Assembly (NCBI GenBank): GCA_013396525.1
Contig: VWYX01000846.1
Coordinates: forward strand, 186,001 to 250,000
Direction: 5' to 3'
Length of the DNA: 64,000 nucleotides
Source of the DNA: Chaetorhynchus papuensis
Taxonomy: Eukaryota; Chordata; Aves; Passeriformes; Rhipiduridae
The first letter of the stretch is position 1. The number at the start of each line of letters is the position of its first letter. The translations under genes were made by a program, and so were the position numbers. Below, in pieces: positions 48,001-60,000 of this stretch. Under the pieces are notes generated by a model. It was not told where the DNA came from. It saw only the letters and a list, made by a program, of their open reading frames with translations, and searched no databases.

Positions 48001-51000
48001 GGCAGAGAGCTTCCCAGTTCTCCCCCCAGTTCTCAGAGGGTTTTCCCTGCTGGTGCTGTGGGGTTTGGGTGTCGGTGACACGGGAGCTGGACACAGAGCA
48101 TGGCGTGTGTCCCCGTGCTCCCAGCCTCTGGGTGGGTTATTCTCTGACCAAGAAGGAAGGAGTTTGATTTGGGAATTTCTCTTTCCAGTTCCCTACGGGC
48201 TGTCTCTGAGGCTGGCCCGGCTTTTCACGCAGAACCTGGTGAAACCGGACACCCGGGAGTGCGAGCAGCTGCGCAAGGAAGTGGAGGAGAACGTAGGAGC
48301 CTGGGCACAAGGGGGGCTCGGGGTGGCCTTGGGGACAGCCACACAGGGGGCTGGGCAGTTCCCCTTCCCTGGGAACGCAGACAGCTCTTGAAAGGAAGGA
48401 GCAGTTTTTCCTCTTTCGTGAGAAAGCACAATTTTTAAGGTCACAGTTGTAAGAATTAGCAAAGCATTTCGCTGAGAGTTTGGGTTTGCTTTGGGGCATG
48501 TGATCCGAAGCTCCTGTTTGGCTTCAGTTCGCAGCCTCTTGCCATGTCCTGGGCAGAAAACTGGTGTGGGAGGGCCTGGGGTGGTCAGAGGGCTCCTGTG
48601 TTTTGTGGCAGCAGCATCTGCTCGCTGAGCACATCCCTGTTCAGTGAGGGATACGCTGTGAAAGCCCCTCTTGCTCCTTGCAGCTGAACGAGGTTTTCAA
48701 GCACATTCCTGGCTGCCACAAGGTCCAGCAGACCAAGTTCAGGTGAGTCAGTGGGGGAGAGACTCCTGCAGGGCAGCGTTCCCCCAGGGCACTGCTGCTG
48801 ATGGGCTGGACCAGAGGGCTGGGGGGTGAAATCTGCAATGCTGGGAGGGAGCGTGGTCTGTGAGACAAGCCTGGTGTGGTCCTTCACCCACCCAGGGCTG
48901 CAGAGCAGAGCCCACCCAGCTGTGGAGGAGATCTCAGCTGAGTCTGGCTTTGGAGCAGCAGGAACAAATCCTGCTCGCATGGTGCTCAGTGGGAGAATTC
49001 CCACTGGCTTCAAAAGTTTCAGCCTGATGCAAACTTAGGAGTGCCTGGTGCAGGCCAGGAGGAATTTGGGGATGCCAGTGCTGAGCAGGGAGTGGTATCT
49101 CCTCCCCACAGCCCGATGCAGATGTGATCTCCCCTGTGGGCACGTTTCTCACTGCATTGGGAAACTCAGGGCGGGAGGGAGCAGCCGGGCAGGAGGGAAC
49201 ATGTGCTGGGGCTCTGCGGGATGGGTTGGCACCCGCAGGGCAGTGCTGCAGCTCAGACCTGCACAGGGCTGTGATTCACACAGCACTTTGTCTCTCCAAA
49301 GGTGTTAGTCACTCTGATTTGGTTGGGTTTCTTTTATTCCCCCAGGTTACAGCCCAATTCTGGGAAAAGGTAAGAGGAATTTGCAGCTCTCTGGTGCAGC
49401 TTCTCCCTCTTTGCACACACACGTGTGGGGTGACTGAGGGCCCCACACACTCCCTGGCCCCCAGCTGCTGTGTGAGATGAGTTACCCTGGTCTCAGCTCT
49501 CACCTGCCTTTCCCTCCCCCCCTCCCAGGCAGGATCACACCATTGTGGACACGGTGCTCACCGCCCCTTACTCAGCCAAGCCAGACATCATCAAAGTGGT
49601 GGAAAAACACGTTTCCCACGAGGCTTTCAATGACCTGAAGGTTGCACCGGGTTATTACACGGTCACCTCAGAGCAAGGTAGGGAGCAGAGCCCAGCGCTG
49701 CCTCCTGGCTGGGTACAGGGGGTTATTTCCCACCTCTCACCCTTGTCCTTTCCCCCAGACGCTCAGGGAATGGTGGAGTTCCAAGAGGCCGTGGAGCTGG
49801 TGGACGTCCGTGTCCCGCTCTTTATCAGGGAGGATGATGATGATGAGAAGCAGCTGCAGGTGGAGGCCGTCGAGGTCCCCAACGGCATCGCAAAGATCGG
49901 GCGCAGGGTTGTCAACATCACCATCATCAAGGAACAAGGTGAGGGGCTGTGAGTGTTTGCAGGTGTTGGTGTTTGAGTGTCCCGTGTCCAGACGGGCTGG
50001 TGTGGTTTGTGAGGCACAGTCTGAGCACCCCCAGGTCACAGAGCAGAAACCTGCTTGGTGACTCCTTTTGAAGTCACTTGGGTCTAAACTGGAGCATCCT
50101 TTAAGGCGTCCAAAGGAGGAGCATCTTCCCTGCTGACAGAAACATTTGACCATGACAAGTTTAGATGCTACCAGTTCCATGACAGAGTAAGGGCTGGCCA
50201 CGTTCCTCTGCTGCTCCAGTTCATTCCCTGCTGGAGTGAAGCCGAACCCCTTTGATGTTACTGTGCTGATGTCCCCAGCACTTCCCCTCTGCTTCCCACC
50301 TGGCTGTTTTGAGCAGGGAGCACAAATGGAGAGTGGTGAAGTCTCCAGCTCATGCAATGGGCTTCATGCACAGTTCACACCTGTGGGTGACAGGAACTCT
50401 CTTCAGGGAGGACACCTGAGTGTTTGTGATGTGATTCTTTGTGTGTTTTCTCTACATATTCCTTCTCTCCTGCCCTTTCCAGCCAGCAGCCTCATCACCT
50501 TCCTGCAGCCAGCCTATTCCCACAGCCGCTTTGATAAGCTGGCCAAGATCCCTGTGCTGCGGGAGATCATAGACAACGGGAAATCCCAGGTCACCTACAG
50601 GACCCGGGACCTCACCGCCAAGAATGGCAGGGTAAGGGTGGTGCTCCTGGCCTTGGCAGGCAGGCAGGAGTGGGAATGTAGGGCTGGGAAAAGGCCAGCC
50701 CTGGGGATGCACAAGAGGGGTTATCAGGATGTGGCTGGGAGAGAGGGGACCCAAGGCTTGAGGTCAGCACAAAGATGGACATTCCCCTCCATCCCTTGCT
50801 CCCTCAGGGAGCGGGGCCCTGAGAGGATGCCTGTGCCTCAGGCAGAGGGTACCGGCTGCCCCTGGAGCTGTGGGCACTGGGAGGCAAATGGGGATTGACT
50901 GGGGGCTGAGGGAAAGCTCTTTGGGAGTCTCCTCATGGATACTGCGGGCTGTAATCATAGAATCGTAGAACATTTTGGGTTGGAAGGCACCTTACAGATC

Positions 51001-54000
51001 ACCTTGTTCCAAGCCCCTGCCATGGGCAGGGACACCTTCCACTAGACCAGGTTGCTCAGAGCCCCATCCAGCCTCACCTTGCACACACCTCTTCCTTCTC
51101 CTGCAGGACTACATCTTCACGGAGGGTGAACTGGTCTTCCAGCCTGGGGAGACCCGAAAGGAGGTGCAGGTGCCCTTGCTGGAGCTGACAGAGATAGACA
51201 CCCTCCTCAACAACTACCAGCTCAAGCAATTTGCCATCGACCTCCTCCACCCCAAGTACGGTGCTAAGATCGGCCGCTACCCCCAGACCACGGTGACCAT
51301 CGCTGACCCAGGTAGGGGCTGGCAACCAGGCGGTGACGGGGGCTGCGGGACCCCCTCCCCGGATCAGCCCACCCCGATGTGGTGCTCAGAGTTCCATCCT
51401 CGCCCAAAAAGCCGCAGCGAGGTTCCTCCAGCTCCGACTGGTAGATTTGGGTCCCCCTCTAGAGGCACGAGAGGGAATAATCAGTGGGCGGGGAGAAGAT
51501 GGATCGTCTCCCTCGGTAAAGGAAATAGAACGGATTCTTAATTCCTTTTCCTTGGGAATTTGAATGAAAAGCCATAAAAATAAGGGAGAGGTGGGACTTG
51601 CCATGAGTGGTGCATGGTGCTTCCTGCGGCTGGTCAAGGAAAACTGTCATCAAGTGGGTCAATAACATAAATAATGGATTTATCACAGCATGGCAGGGCA
51701 GTGCTGAGAGAGGCACACTTCCTCCTTTCACCCAAGGGGGAGGACTGGAGCTGATGTGATCTTTCTTGTCTGCAGAGCTGGTGGATGGTGTCCCCTCAAT
51801 GACTGGCCTGGGCCAGGTCCCCCAGTCCCCCAAAGGCCGCCTGAGTGCACCGCTGAATCCCGATGCCCGTGCCCTCAGCTCCAGGGAAATCAGCTTCAAC
51901 TGGTTTCCTCCACCAGGAAAACCCCTGGGGTACAAGGTAAGGGGGGAGTGGATCCCAGGAAAGAGTGTGGGTTCTCTCCTGCAGGTGTTTCACACAGACA
52001 TTTGTGCCGAAGGGATCCAAGTACACACCCAAAAAGGGAGCAAGTTCACCCCTTCTGGTCCCCTCCATCCTTGAGGGACCACTGCTGGGTGGATGAGGGA
52101 TACGCAAGAAAGATTCCTGGTGGCTTCATCTCCCTTTCCATCACTTATCATGAAGTGCCCAGGCTGTCCTGGCCTCCCATTTCAGAGGAATGACACAACA
52201 CCTTTCCCCGAGCAGGTTTAGTAAGAGACAAGGAACTTGTCACTCATTATGTGAGGATCTGAAGGAATCACGGCTTGTTCTTGCTTTGCCAGGTGAAATA
52301 CTGGATCCAGGGAGACCCTGAGTCAGAAGCCCATCTCATTGATGTCAAAACCCCATCAGCACAGCTGAGTAACCTTTACCCCTTCTGCGACTATGAGATG
52401 CAAGTCTGCGCCTACAATGCCATGGGAGAAGGGACTTACTCGGACATTGTCCACTGCCGCACGCTGGAGGAGGGTGAGTGACCCCACACCTTCCTTCCCT
52501 CCACGTGGGAGCGAGTCTGTACCTCCAGGGTACAGACCAGCACCAGGGTCAGGGCTCCAGCCCTGAGTGTCTCCCACTGCAACCCAGCTGTGATCTGGGG
52601 AGCTCTGGGCATCCCCTGGCTCCTGACTTGCAGTGATGGGGACCCTTTGCTTTTCCTTCCCAGTGCCCAGCGAGCCCGGGCGCTTGGCTTTCAACGTCGT
52701 GTCTTCCACCGTGACCCAGCTGAGCTGGGCTGAGCCTGCAGAAACCAACGGGGAGATCACGGCCTATGAAGTCAGTTATGGGCCTGTCAACGAGGACAAT
52801 GGTAAGAGCTCATTTTTGGATGGGACAGTCCAGCCAGGCTGAGGGGCTGGAGGACACTTTCTGCAGGCTGGGCCAGGCCCAAGCAGCAGCAGCAGAGCCA
52901 GAACAGCTCCAGGCATGTTTCTTTTGAGAACCAGGATTTGGACAGGTCACTTCTTGATGGAAAGAGCACAGAAAAATCACCAGTCAGGATTTAACCCTGC
53001 AAATGCCAGAGAACTCTGTTCCCATTCACTTCCATAGTGTTTTATGTTGTTTTTCATGTCAAAAACTTAGTTCATAGGTCTAGATAAAGGGGTGGGGTGC
53101 CAGGCAGGTGTTATTTGTGACACACCAGCAACAGAAGACCTCTCCTGTAGGTTGACTTCAGCATTCAGTTTGGGAATTACCCTGAGATGCTGCTTGTTGT
53201 GAGCAGCCCAAAGAGCTGCTGCGCTTTCTCCAGAGCCAGGCTGTATCCTGACACCAAAGTGCGGGGTGTTGTGGGCTCCTCTGTGCCTGGTGGGTGACAG
53301 GCGTGCCCGTGCCTTGCAGTACCCGTTGGGCCCGTGAAGAAGGTGCTGGTTGAAGACCCCAAGAAGCGCATGGTGCTGATTGAGAACCTGCGGGAGTCGC
53401 AGCCCTATCGCTACATGGTGAAGGCCAGGAACGGCGCGGGCTGGGGGCCCGAGAGAGAGGCCACCATCAACCTCGCCACGCAGCCCAAGCGCCCCATGTC
53501 CAGTGAGTGCCAGCCTGGGCAGGGGGCAGAGGGGCAGGAGCCGTGCTGGGGAGAGCTCCTCATCACCCCAGCTGCTTCCCCACCTCCTGTTTGCTCTGCT
53601 GCTCCAGCCACCCTGGGAATGCTGAGGGCCAGCCGGAGCATTGTGTGGTTTTTTTGCTGCTTGTCTAATGGCACTTTCCTCCTCTCCTGCAGTCCCCATC
53701 ATCCCCGATGTCCCCATCATTGATGCAGAGGGAGGTGAGGACTACGACAGCTACCTGATGTACAGCACAGACGTGCTCCGCTCTCCAGCCGGCAGCAAGC
53801 GGCCCAGTGTCTCTGATGATTCAGGTTTGTGTCTCTGAGTTTGAAAAGGTCATTTCTAACATTCATTTTCCTTAGCACCAGCTTTCAACAATGAGCTTCA
53901 CTGCTCCTTTCCATCTCTCAGAGATGGGGAGAATCCGGTCATGGAGATGGTGGAGATCGGCCTTTGGCTGGTCACAGTGTAAATAAGACCAACACCTCCG

Positions 54001-57000
54001 TGTCACAGCCATGGGACAAAGAGAAATCTCAGTGTGGGGTGGGAGAGGAACTTTTCATGGCCCTCCCTGCTCATCTTCCCTTTGTGTTGCCATTTGGCTG
54101 GACCATGAGAGTTAACATCAGCAAATAAGCACCAGCAAAGGCATAGAGCTCTGAGTCCCCTGGATGCTCAGGGTCAAGGCTAAGCCAGCAGGAGGGAACT
54201 CAGCAGTGTTGGGACGGCACTGGCCTCTCTTCCTCCATCCCTTCGGTTTCTGAATGATGCTGACTCCCTGGTCTTGTGCTGGGACAAGGAGGGGAACATG
54301 AACCATGAGTGAAATGATGTGTGTCTGTAGGATCTTCTCCAGGGGGTTCTCCAGGGCCTGGGACCCAAGAGCAAGTCCCTGGTCCTTTCAGAGAGCAAGG
54401 TGATGGGAACATCAGGAGTCTGACCACCCCGAGTGCACATCAAGGAGTGACAAAACCTCTCCTGAGCAGAGGACAACTGTTGCAGACTCTTCATGCAGGC
54501 ACAGGAGTGTGGTGGGACTTTGACTCTCACCTTTTGTCATGATGGACACAGGGCTGGAAAACAGTCCAGGGGTTGAGGAATCCTCTGCATGTCACACTCC
54601 CACCATTCTCCACCTACCAGATGGTTGCACCACCTGAACTCCTCAGCTCACACTTGGCAACACGGGCTGTGAACAGGCATCGTCCCCACTGGTGCTGGTC
54701 CCTTCTGTCCCCAGCAAGCAGCACGGAGGTGGTGGGTGGCCCACCCTGACCCCTGCAGACCGTGCCAACACCAGTGCTTGCGTTGTCCCAAAAGGCTCCA
54801 GGTGGAAATTTGTGCCGTTGCTGGGAGAAGACCTGGACCTTCGCCGCATCACCTGGAGGCTCCCGCCCGAAACCATTCCCCGCCTCTCCGGCAGCAGCCG
54901 CCTCTCCTCGGACACCGAGGGGCTCCTCCCCGAGGAGGACAGCGCTGTGGCTCCTGGCAGTGTGAGGAGGAGCGGGACGCCCCGGCCCCAAGCAGGTGAA
55001 GGACGGCTCCGTTACCGCACTGAGTGTCCTGTCTCGTCCTGCTTTGAGCCGAGGGGCCGGCGGATGGGCTCTGTGTCCCCTGCCTCCCCCTGTGTGCCCA
55101 CCCTCGTGTTGGTGTGATCTGCTTCAAAACCTTGTCCTGGTGTGTCTGCTCACGAGAGTGTCAAGGTAACCCCCATCTCGGCACGGACCTGGGAGCCTGC
55201 TAGCAAGTTGCTTCTACCAAAGGCTGGACCTTCGAGGCAGGAGCAAACTCAGATGATACCTGCTAAGTGCCACCTCCAAGGGCAGCTCTTCACCTTAATT
55301 AAGTGCCCCGAGCTTCTGGGGCAGATCTGCTGGACTGTTAAACAGAAATCACTCTCTCACAGGTGGCTGATCTCTCCTAGCCTGCTGGGAGGGGACGGGG
55401 ATTTGTTTTGTCAAGGACCAGAACAACGGAGCGAAGTTTGCTTTGCAGGTCCAGCTGAGATGGGATCCAGAATGAGATCTGGAGAATCCACCTCCATAAA
55501 GGGCCGTTTTCCTTCTTGCACCTTCTTTTTAAATCTGAAATTATTAACCTGTGTTTGCATCTAAGGGGAGATGTGAGAGAATGTGGTGAGAACCACAAGG
55601 CAGTGCCCCAGCAAGGCCGAGGTCTGGAGTTACCTTGGGCACCATGGGTGTATCTGGTGCTGGGTGTAGGGAGACGTCTTTGTTTACATCTTTGTTTCTG
55701 CATCTCTTGTTGGGTGTTGTGGCTTGTTCTAGATGTAGCATTCCAGAACCACCTTCCAGAGTGGCTGAACCTGGGATACAGCCAAGGCAGGGGGGGGCAC
55801 CATGATGCCTCCTGCTTCCTCTCCATGGGAACTGGAGCACAGCCACGTTCCTCACGGTGTGCCCTCTTCCACAGAGCACTTGCTGAACGGCCGGGTGGAC
55901 TTCTCCTTCCCTGGCAGTGGCAGTGGCACCCTGACCAGGACAGCCAACACCAGCTACCACCAGCTGAGCTCCCACATGCACCAGGAGCACAGGGTGATGG
56001 GGAGCTCCTCGCTGACAAGAGACTACTCCACGATGCTGATGGGGCACGGTGAGTACCGCAGGGATGGGACCTGTCCTTCCCTTCCATCCCCATGCCTGTC
56101 TTTGGACCTGCACCCTAAAGTCCTCGTGGGGTGAGGACGGTGCTCACAGCTAAGGGGGCCTATGAACCACAGGTCTGTAAGGCCATGTCCCCACTACTGA
56201 TGTTTGGTGCTTTGCTAAGGCCTCTCTGCTTCCAGACCAGTGTGGAAAGGGTTTGCACCCCTCACATGCGGGGTGCTCAGGGAAGGGAGCTCCGTCCTTC
56301 TCCTCACACCACGAAGCACTCAGGGAGAGCACGTGTCTCTTCTCCTCACTCTATCCAGCAGCGTGGTTGCCTTTCGGCTCCACATGTGTCAATCAGCTGG
56401 TGCTGACAGAAGGTGGTACAAAGATTCTTCAGACCTGAGCCTTAAAAAGTCACCTGTGCAGGAGCCTGGGCTGAGCCTGCTCTGAGATCTCCAATGGTGT
56501 TTTTCTCTTTCTTCTTGCACCGCTTCTGTAGATTACCCGGGGACACTCCTCCCTCCCATCCATGAAGATGCTGGGAGGACACTCCTCCGGCCCCGGGACG
56601 TGGGTTTCAGGAGCAGGGCAAAGGTGAAGGGTTACTACCCCAGCATTGGCTGTCGGGACTCTATAATCATGACTGATGGGCCCGCAGGGATGTGCAAGTA
56701 CATAGGTACAGCTTGTCCAGTGTCTCCTCCCAGCCACACATCCCATAACAGCCCAGCCACCGTCCACCCATGAGCTGCTGCCATCCACTGCTCACCCCAA
56801 ACCTCCTCTCCATGGCTTGCTGTGTGCTGTGCTGATCTTTCTTGACCCAGCCTGTGCCTCCATCATATCACCTTTCCATTTGCAGGTGAATTGCAGGTTT
56901 CAACCCACCTGGACTGATTAACATTCACCACTGTGCTCTGATCAATTCATATTCCCCATCCTCTTCACTCCTAACGAGCTTCTGTCTTACTCCACAGGCC

Positions 57001-60000
57001 GTTGGACAACTCTTGGGGAGAACGTGTGCTCCTTATGAGATGTCCCTCTGCAAGCTCCTTCTCAATGAGGGGTTTCAGTCCCTGAGTGTCACCTGGGAGG
57101 CTGCTGTGCTCTCCATGAGCCTTGTGTCCCAGTGGGATGAGCTGAGGAGCACCCAGATGTGATCCCAGGCCACATGAATAGGACCTGGAAGTGTTGGGCT
57201 GATTTAGCTGTAGATTAGGGCCAGTCTTAATTGACCTACACCTGATGAAGTCTCTGAAGCTTCTGGCAGACTGGACAGGGTGCTTAGGGTTCAGTGAGGA
57301 GGGTCACAGCCAGCACCAGGCCCCTGCTCTGGGCTCTCTGCCACAGGGGCATGAAGCTTACCTTAACTTGTCCCACCCAAGCCTGGCACCCTGAGGCCGT
57401 GGGACATCCCTGTAGCTGTGCAGAGCCAGCCAGCCCCCCTCATGACAGGTCAGCTTGCAGAGGTGACATCTCACCACATCCTCCCCGAACCATCAGGACC
57501 ATCCCATGTTTGCGTGTGCCACCCCCTCCTCTCCTCCTGCCCCCTTAGCCCCCATCCCCAAAATCTCCAGCCTGATGTTCCCTTTCTGCCTCAGACTCCA
57601 GGAAGCCGCTGGGCATCCCTGACACCCCGACCCGCCTGGTGTTCTCTGCCCTGGGCCCCACGTCCCTGAAGGTGAGCTGGCAGGAGCCACGCTGCGAGAA
57701 GGAGGTGCAGGGCTACAGTGTGCAGTACCAGCTCCTCAGCGGAGGTCAGTGAACAGGCACCAGGGGGTTGGTGGGAGTTTCGGGTGGTGGAGAGTCTGCT
57801 CTGGGTCTTCTGGTTCTGGATGACCCTGCTCTGAGCGAGGGAGGGTTGGACCAGATGATCTCCAGAGGTGCCTCCCAACCTCAACCATTCTGGGATTCAG
57901 GGTCCTAAATCTGCTTCTTGTGTAGCCTTTCTTTTTGTGCAGGAAATGTTGCCGCTACCCCACAGCTTTCATTCCCTGTTTCTCCCAGAGGGAGAACAAT
58001 TCCTGGGGTTGCTTGTAGAATCATCTCTCCTCCAAAAATACCCCCCTTTGACTGATTCTCTCCATCAGCCCAAGCATCTTACTTGAATGTCTTTTCAGCA
58101 CATGAGACTTGGAAGGAGGATTGAAATGAAAATATCTTATTTTTACGTGAATCTTAGGGCAGCATTTGTGAAAATAGAATTCTTTTGTCTGAAACTTCTT
58201 GAATTTTCAAGAAGCTTTTTTGGAAAAACAATTTGTCCTGTGCTACCATTGCTGGTGGCAAGGTGTGATGGGGGTGGTTGGGCAGGGCCCCTGGATGACT
58301 TTTGCAGGCAGTTTGAGACAGAGTTTGGGTGAAAGTTGTGGCTCTGCCTTTGTGCCTGCAACGTGGTGTTGACGTCCTCTTCCCTGTGTGTCCCAGGAGA
58401 GGTGCACAGGATCACCATCCCCAACCCCAGCCAGAACTCGGTGGTGGTGGAGGACCTGCTGCCCAACCACTCCTACATCTTCAAGGTGAAGGCGCAGAGC
58501 GAGGAGGGCTGGGGCCCTGAGAGGGAGGGAGTCATCACCATCGAGTCCCAGGTGGACCCGCAGAGCCCGCTCAGTCCCGTGCCAGGTGAGGTGGCTGGGG
58601 ACAGAAGGGTGGCACTGATGTCTCTGCTGCTGTCTGCAGTGCTGGCCTGGCTGTTTTCTCTCTCCTTGCCACAGCCTGAGCTCTCCTTTCCTTCCTCTCG
58701 TTTTGGAACAGGACCTTCTTCCCCCCACACTCACTTTGCACTCGCCCAGTGCAAATTCCGGGTCATTCCATAAATCCTGTGTGCACATCCCTCTCAGGCT
58801 CCCTTTGCTGTGATTCTGACGTGTCCCCTGTGCCCTTGCAGGTACCCCCTTCACCCTGAGCACCCCCTGTGCCCCTGGACCACTGGTTTTCACTGCCCTC
58901 AGCCCGGACTCTCTGCACCTCAGCTGGGAGAGACCCCGTGAGCCCAATGGGCCCATCCTGGGCTACAGGATCACCTGTGAGATGCTGCATGGAGGAGGTA
59001 TGGTATCAGGCTGAGGCAGCCCAGCTCCCTTCTGTAGAGCATAAGATACCTCCAGCTAAGGCAGCAACTTGCTGCATTTTGGCTGGGGCCAGTACAAGAG
59101 TTGTTTGCTTACATCGGTGCAGACAGACTGGGGACATGAGGCTGATTCCAGGCCTGGGAGCTGCTGGCTCCTGGAACTTTGTGCCATTGCATGGTCTGGT
59201 CTAAGAAATGTGGTGGGAAGAGGAAGGACCTGTTGATTATTGCAGCCTATACCCCATGGAGGTTGGTTGTTGAGGTTCTCTGCTGTAGTGAAATGGGGTT
59301 GTCTTAACCCCTGGCAGAAGTGGGTGTAATCCTACAACCCACGGGTGTGTAAAGCTCAGGGAAAGCCAAGGCAGCAGAGGTGGGGGGAGTATGTTTGGAG
59401 GGACCATCACTCTTGTCTGTCTTCACCACTCTGTCTGTGTGGATTAGGGGAGCCCAGGACAATCTATGTCGAAGGAGACAACCTGGAAACCACCCTGACC
59501 GTGCCCCACCTGAGTGAGAATGTCCCGTACAAGTTCAAAGTGCAAGCCAACACCACCCAAGGCTTTGGGCCAGAGAGAGAAGGCCTCATCACCATTGAAT
59601 CTCAGGACAGAGGTACAGTACCATGTCTTTATGGAGCTGCAAAGAGAAACCTCTCAGAGCAGGCAACACAACTCCCACAGTCACTTTCCAGCTCTGGTGG
59701 TGACTCCAGGCTCCATGAAAGACATGGAGACAGCGTTTTCCATGAAGGCAGTGCCGTGCCTGGTGAGCACTGTCCCCGTCCTGGTGTGATGAATGAGGGA
59801 GCACCTGCCAGTGTTTAACCTATGGTGAAACTTCTGCCTGTTTGTACAAATACCTGGAGGCAGCTTCTTACTGCCCGGGTGTGAGACCTTCCCAGTCCTC
59901 CCAGTTCCTCCTGGGCCTGGCTCCAATATCAGCAAGGAAAAACTCCTGAGCCTGCTGGTGCTCACTGTGCAGGGTTGAGGCATTGGAAGCTCCTTGTTAT

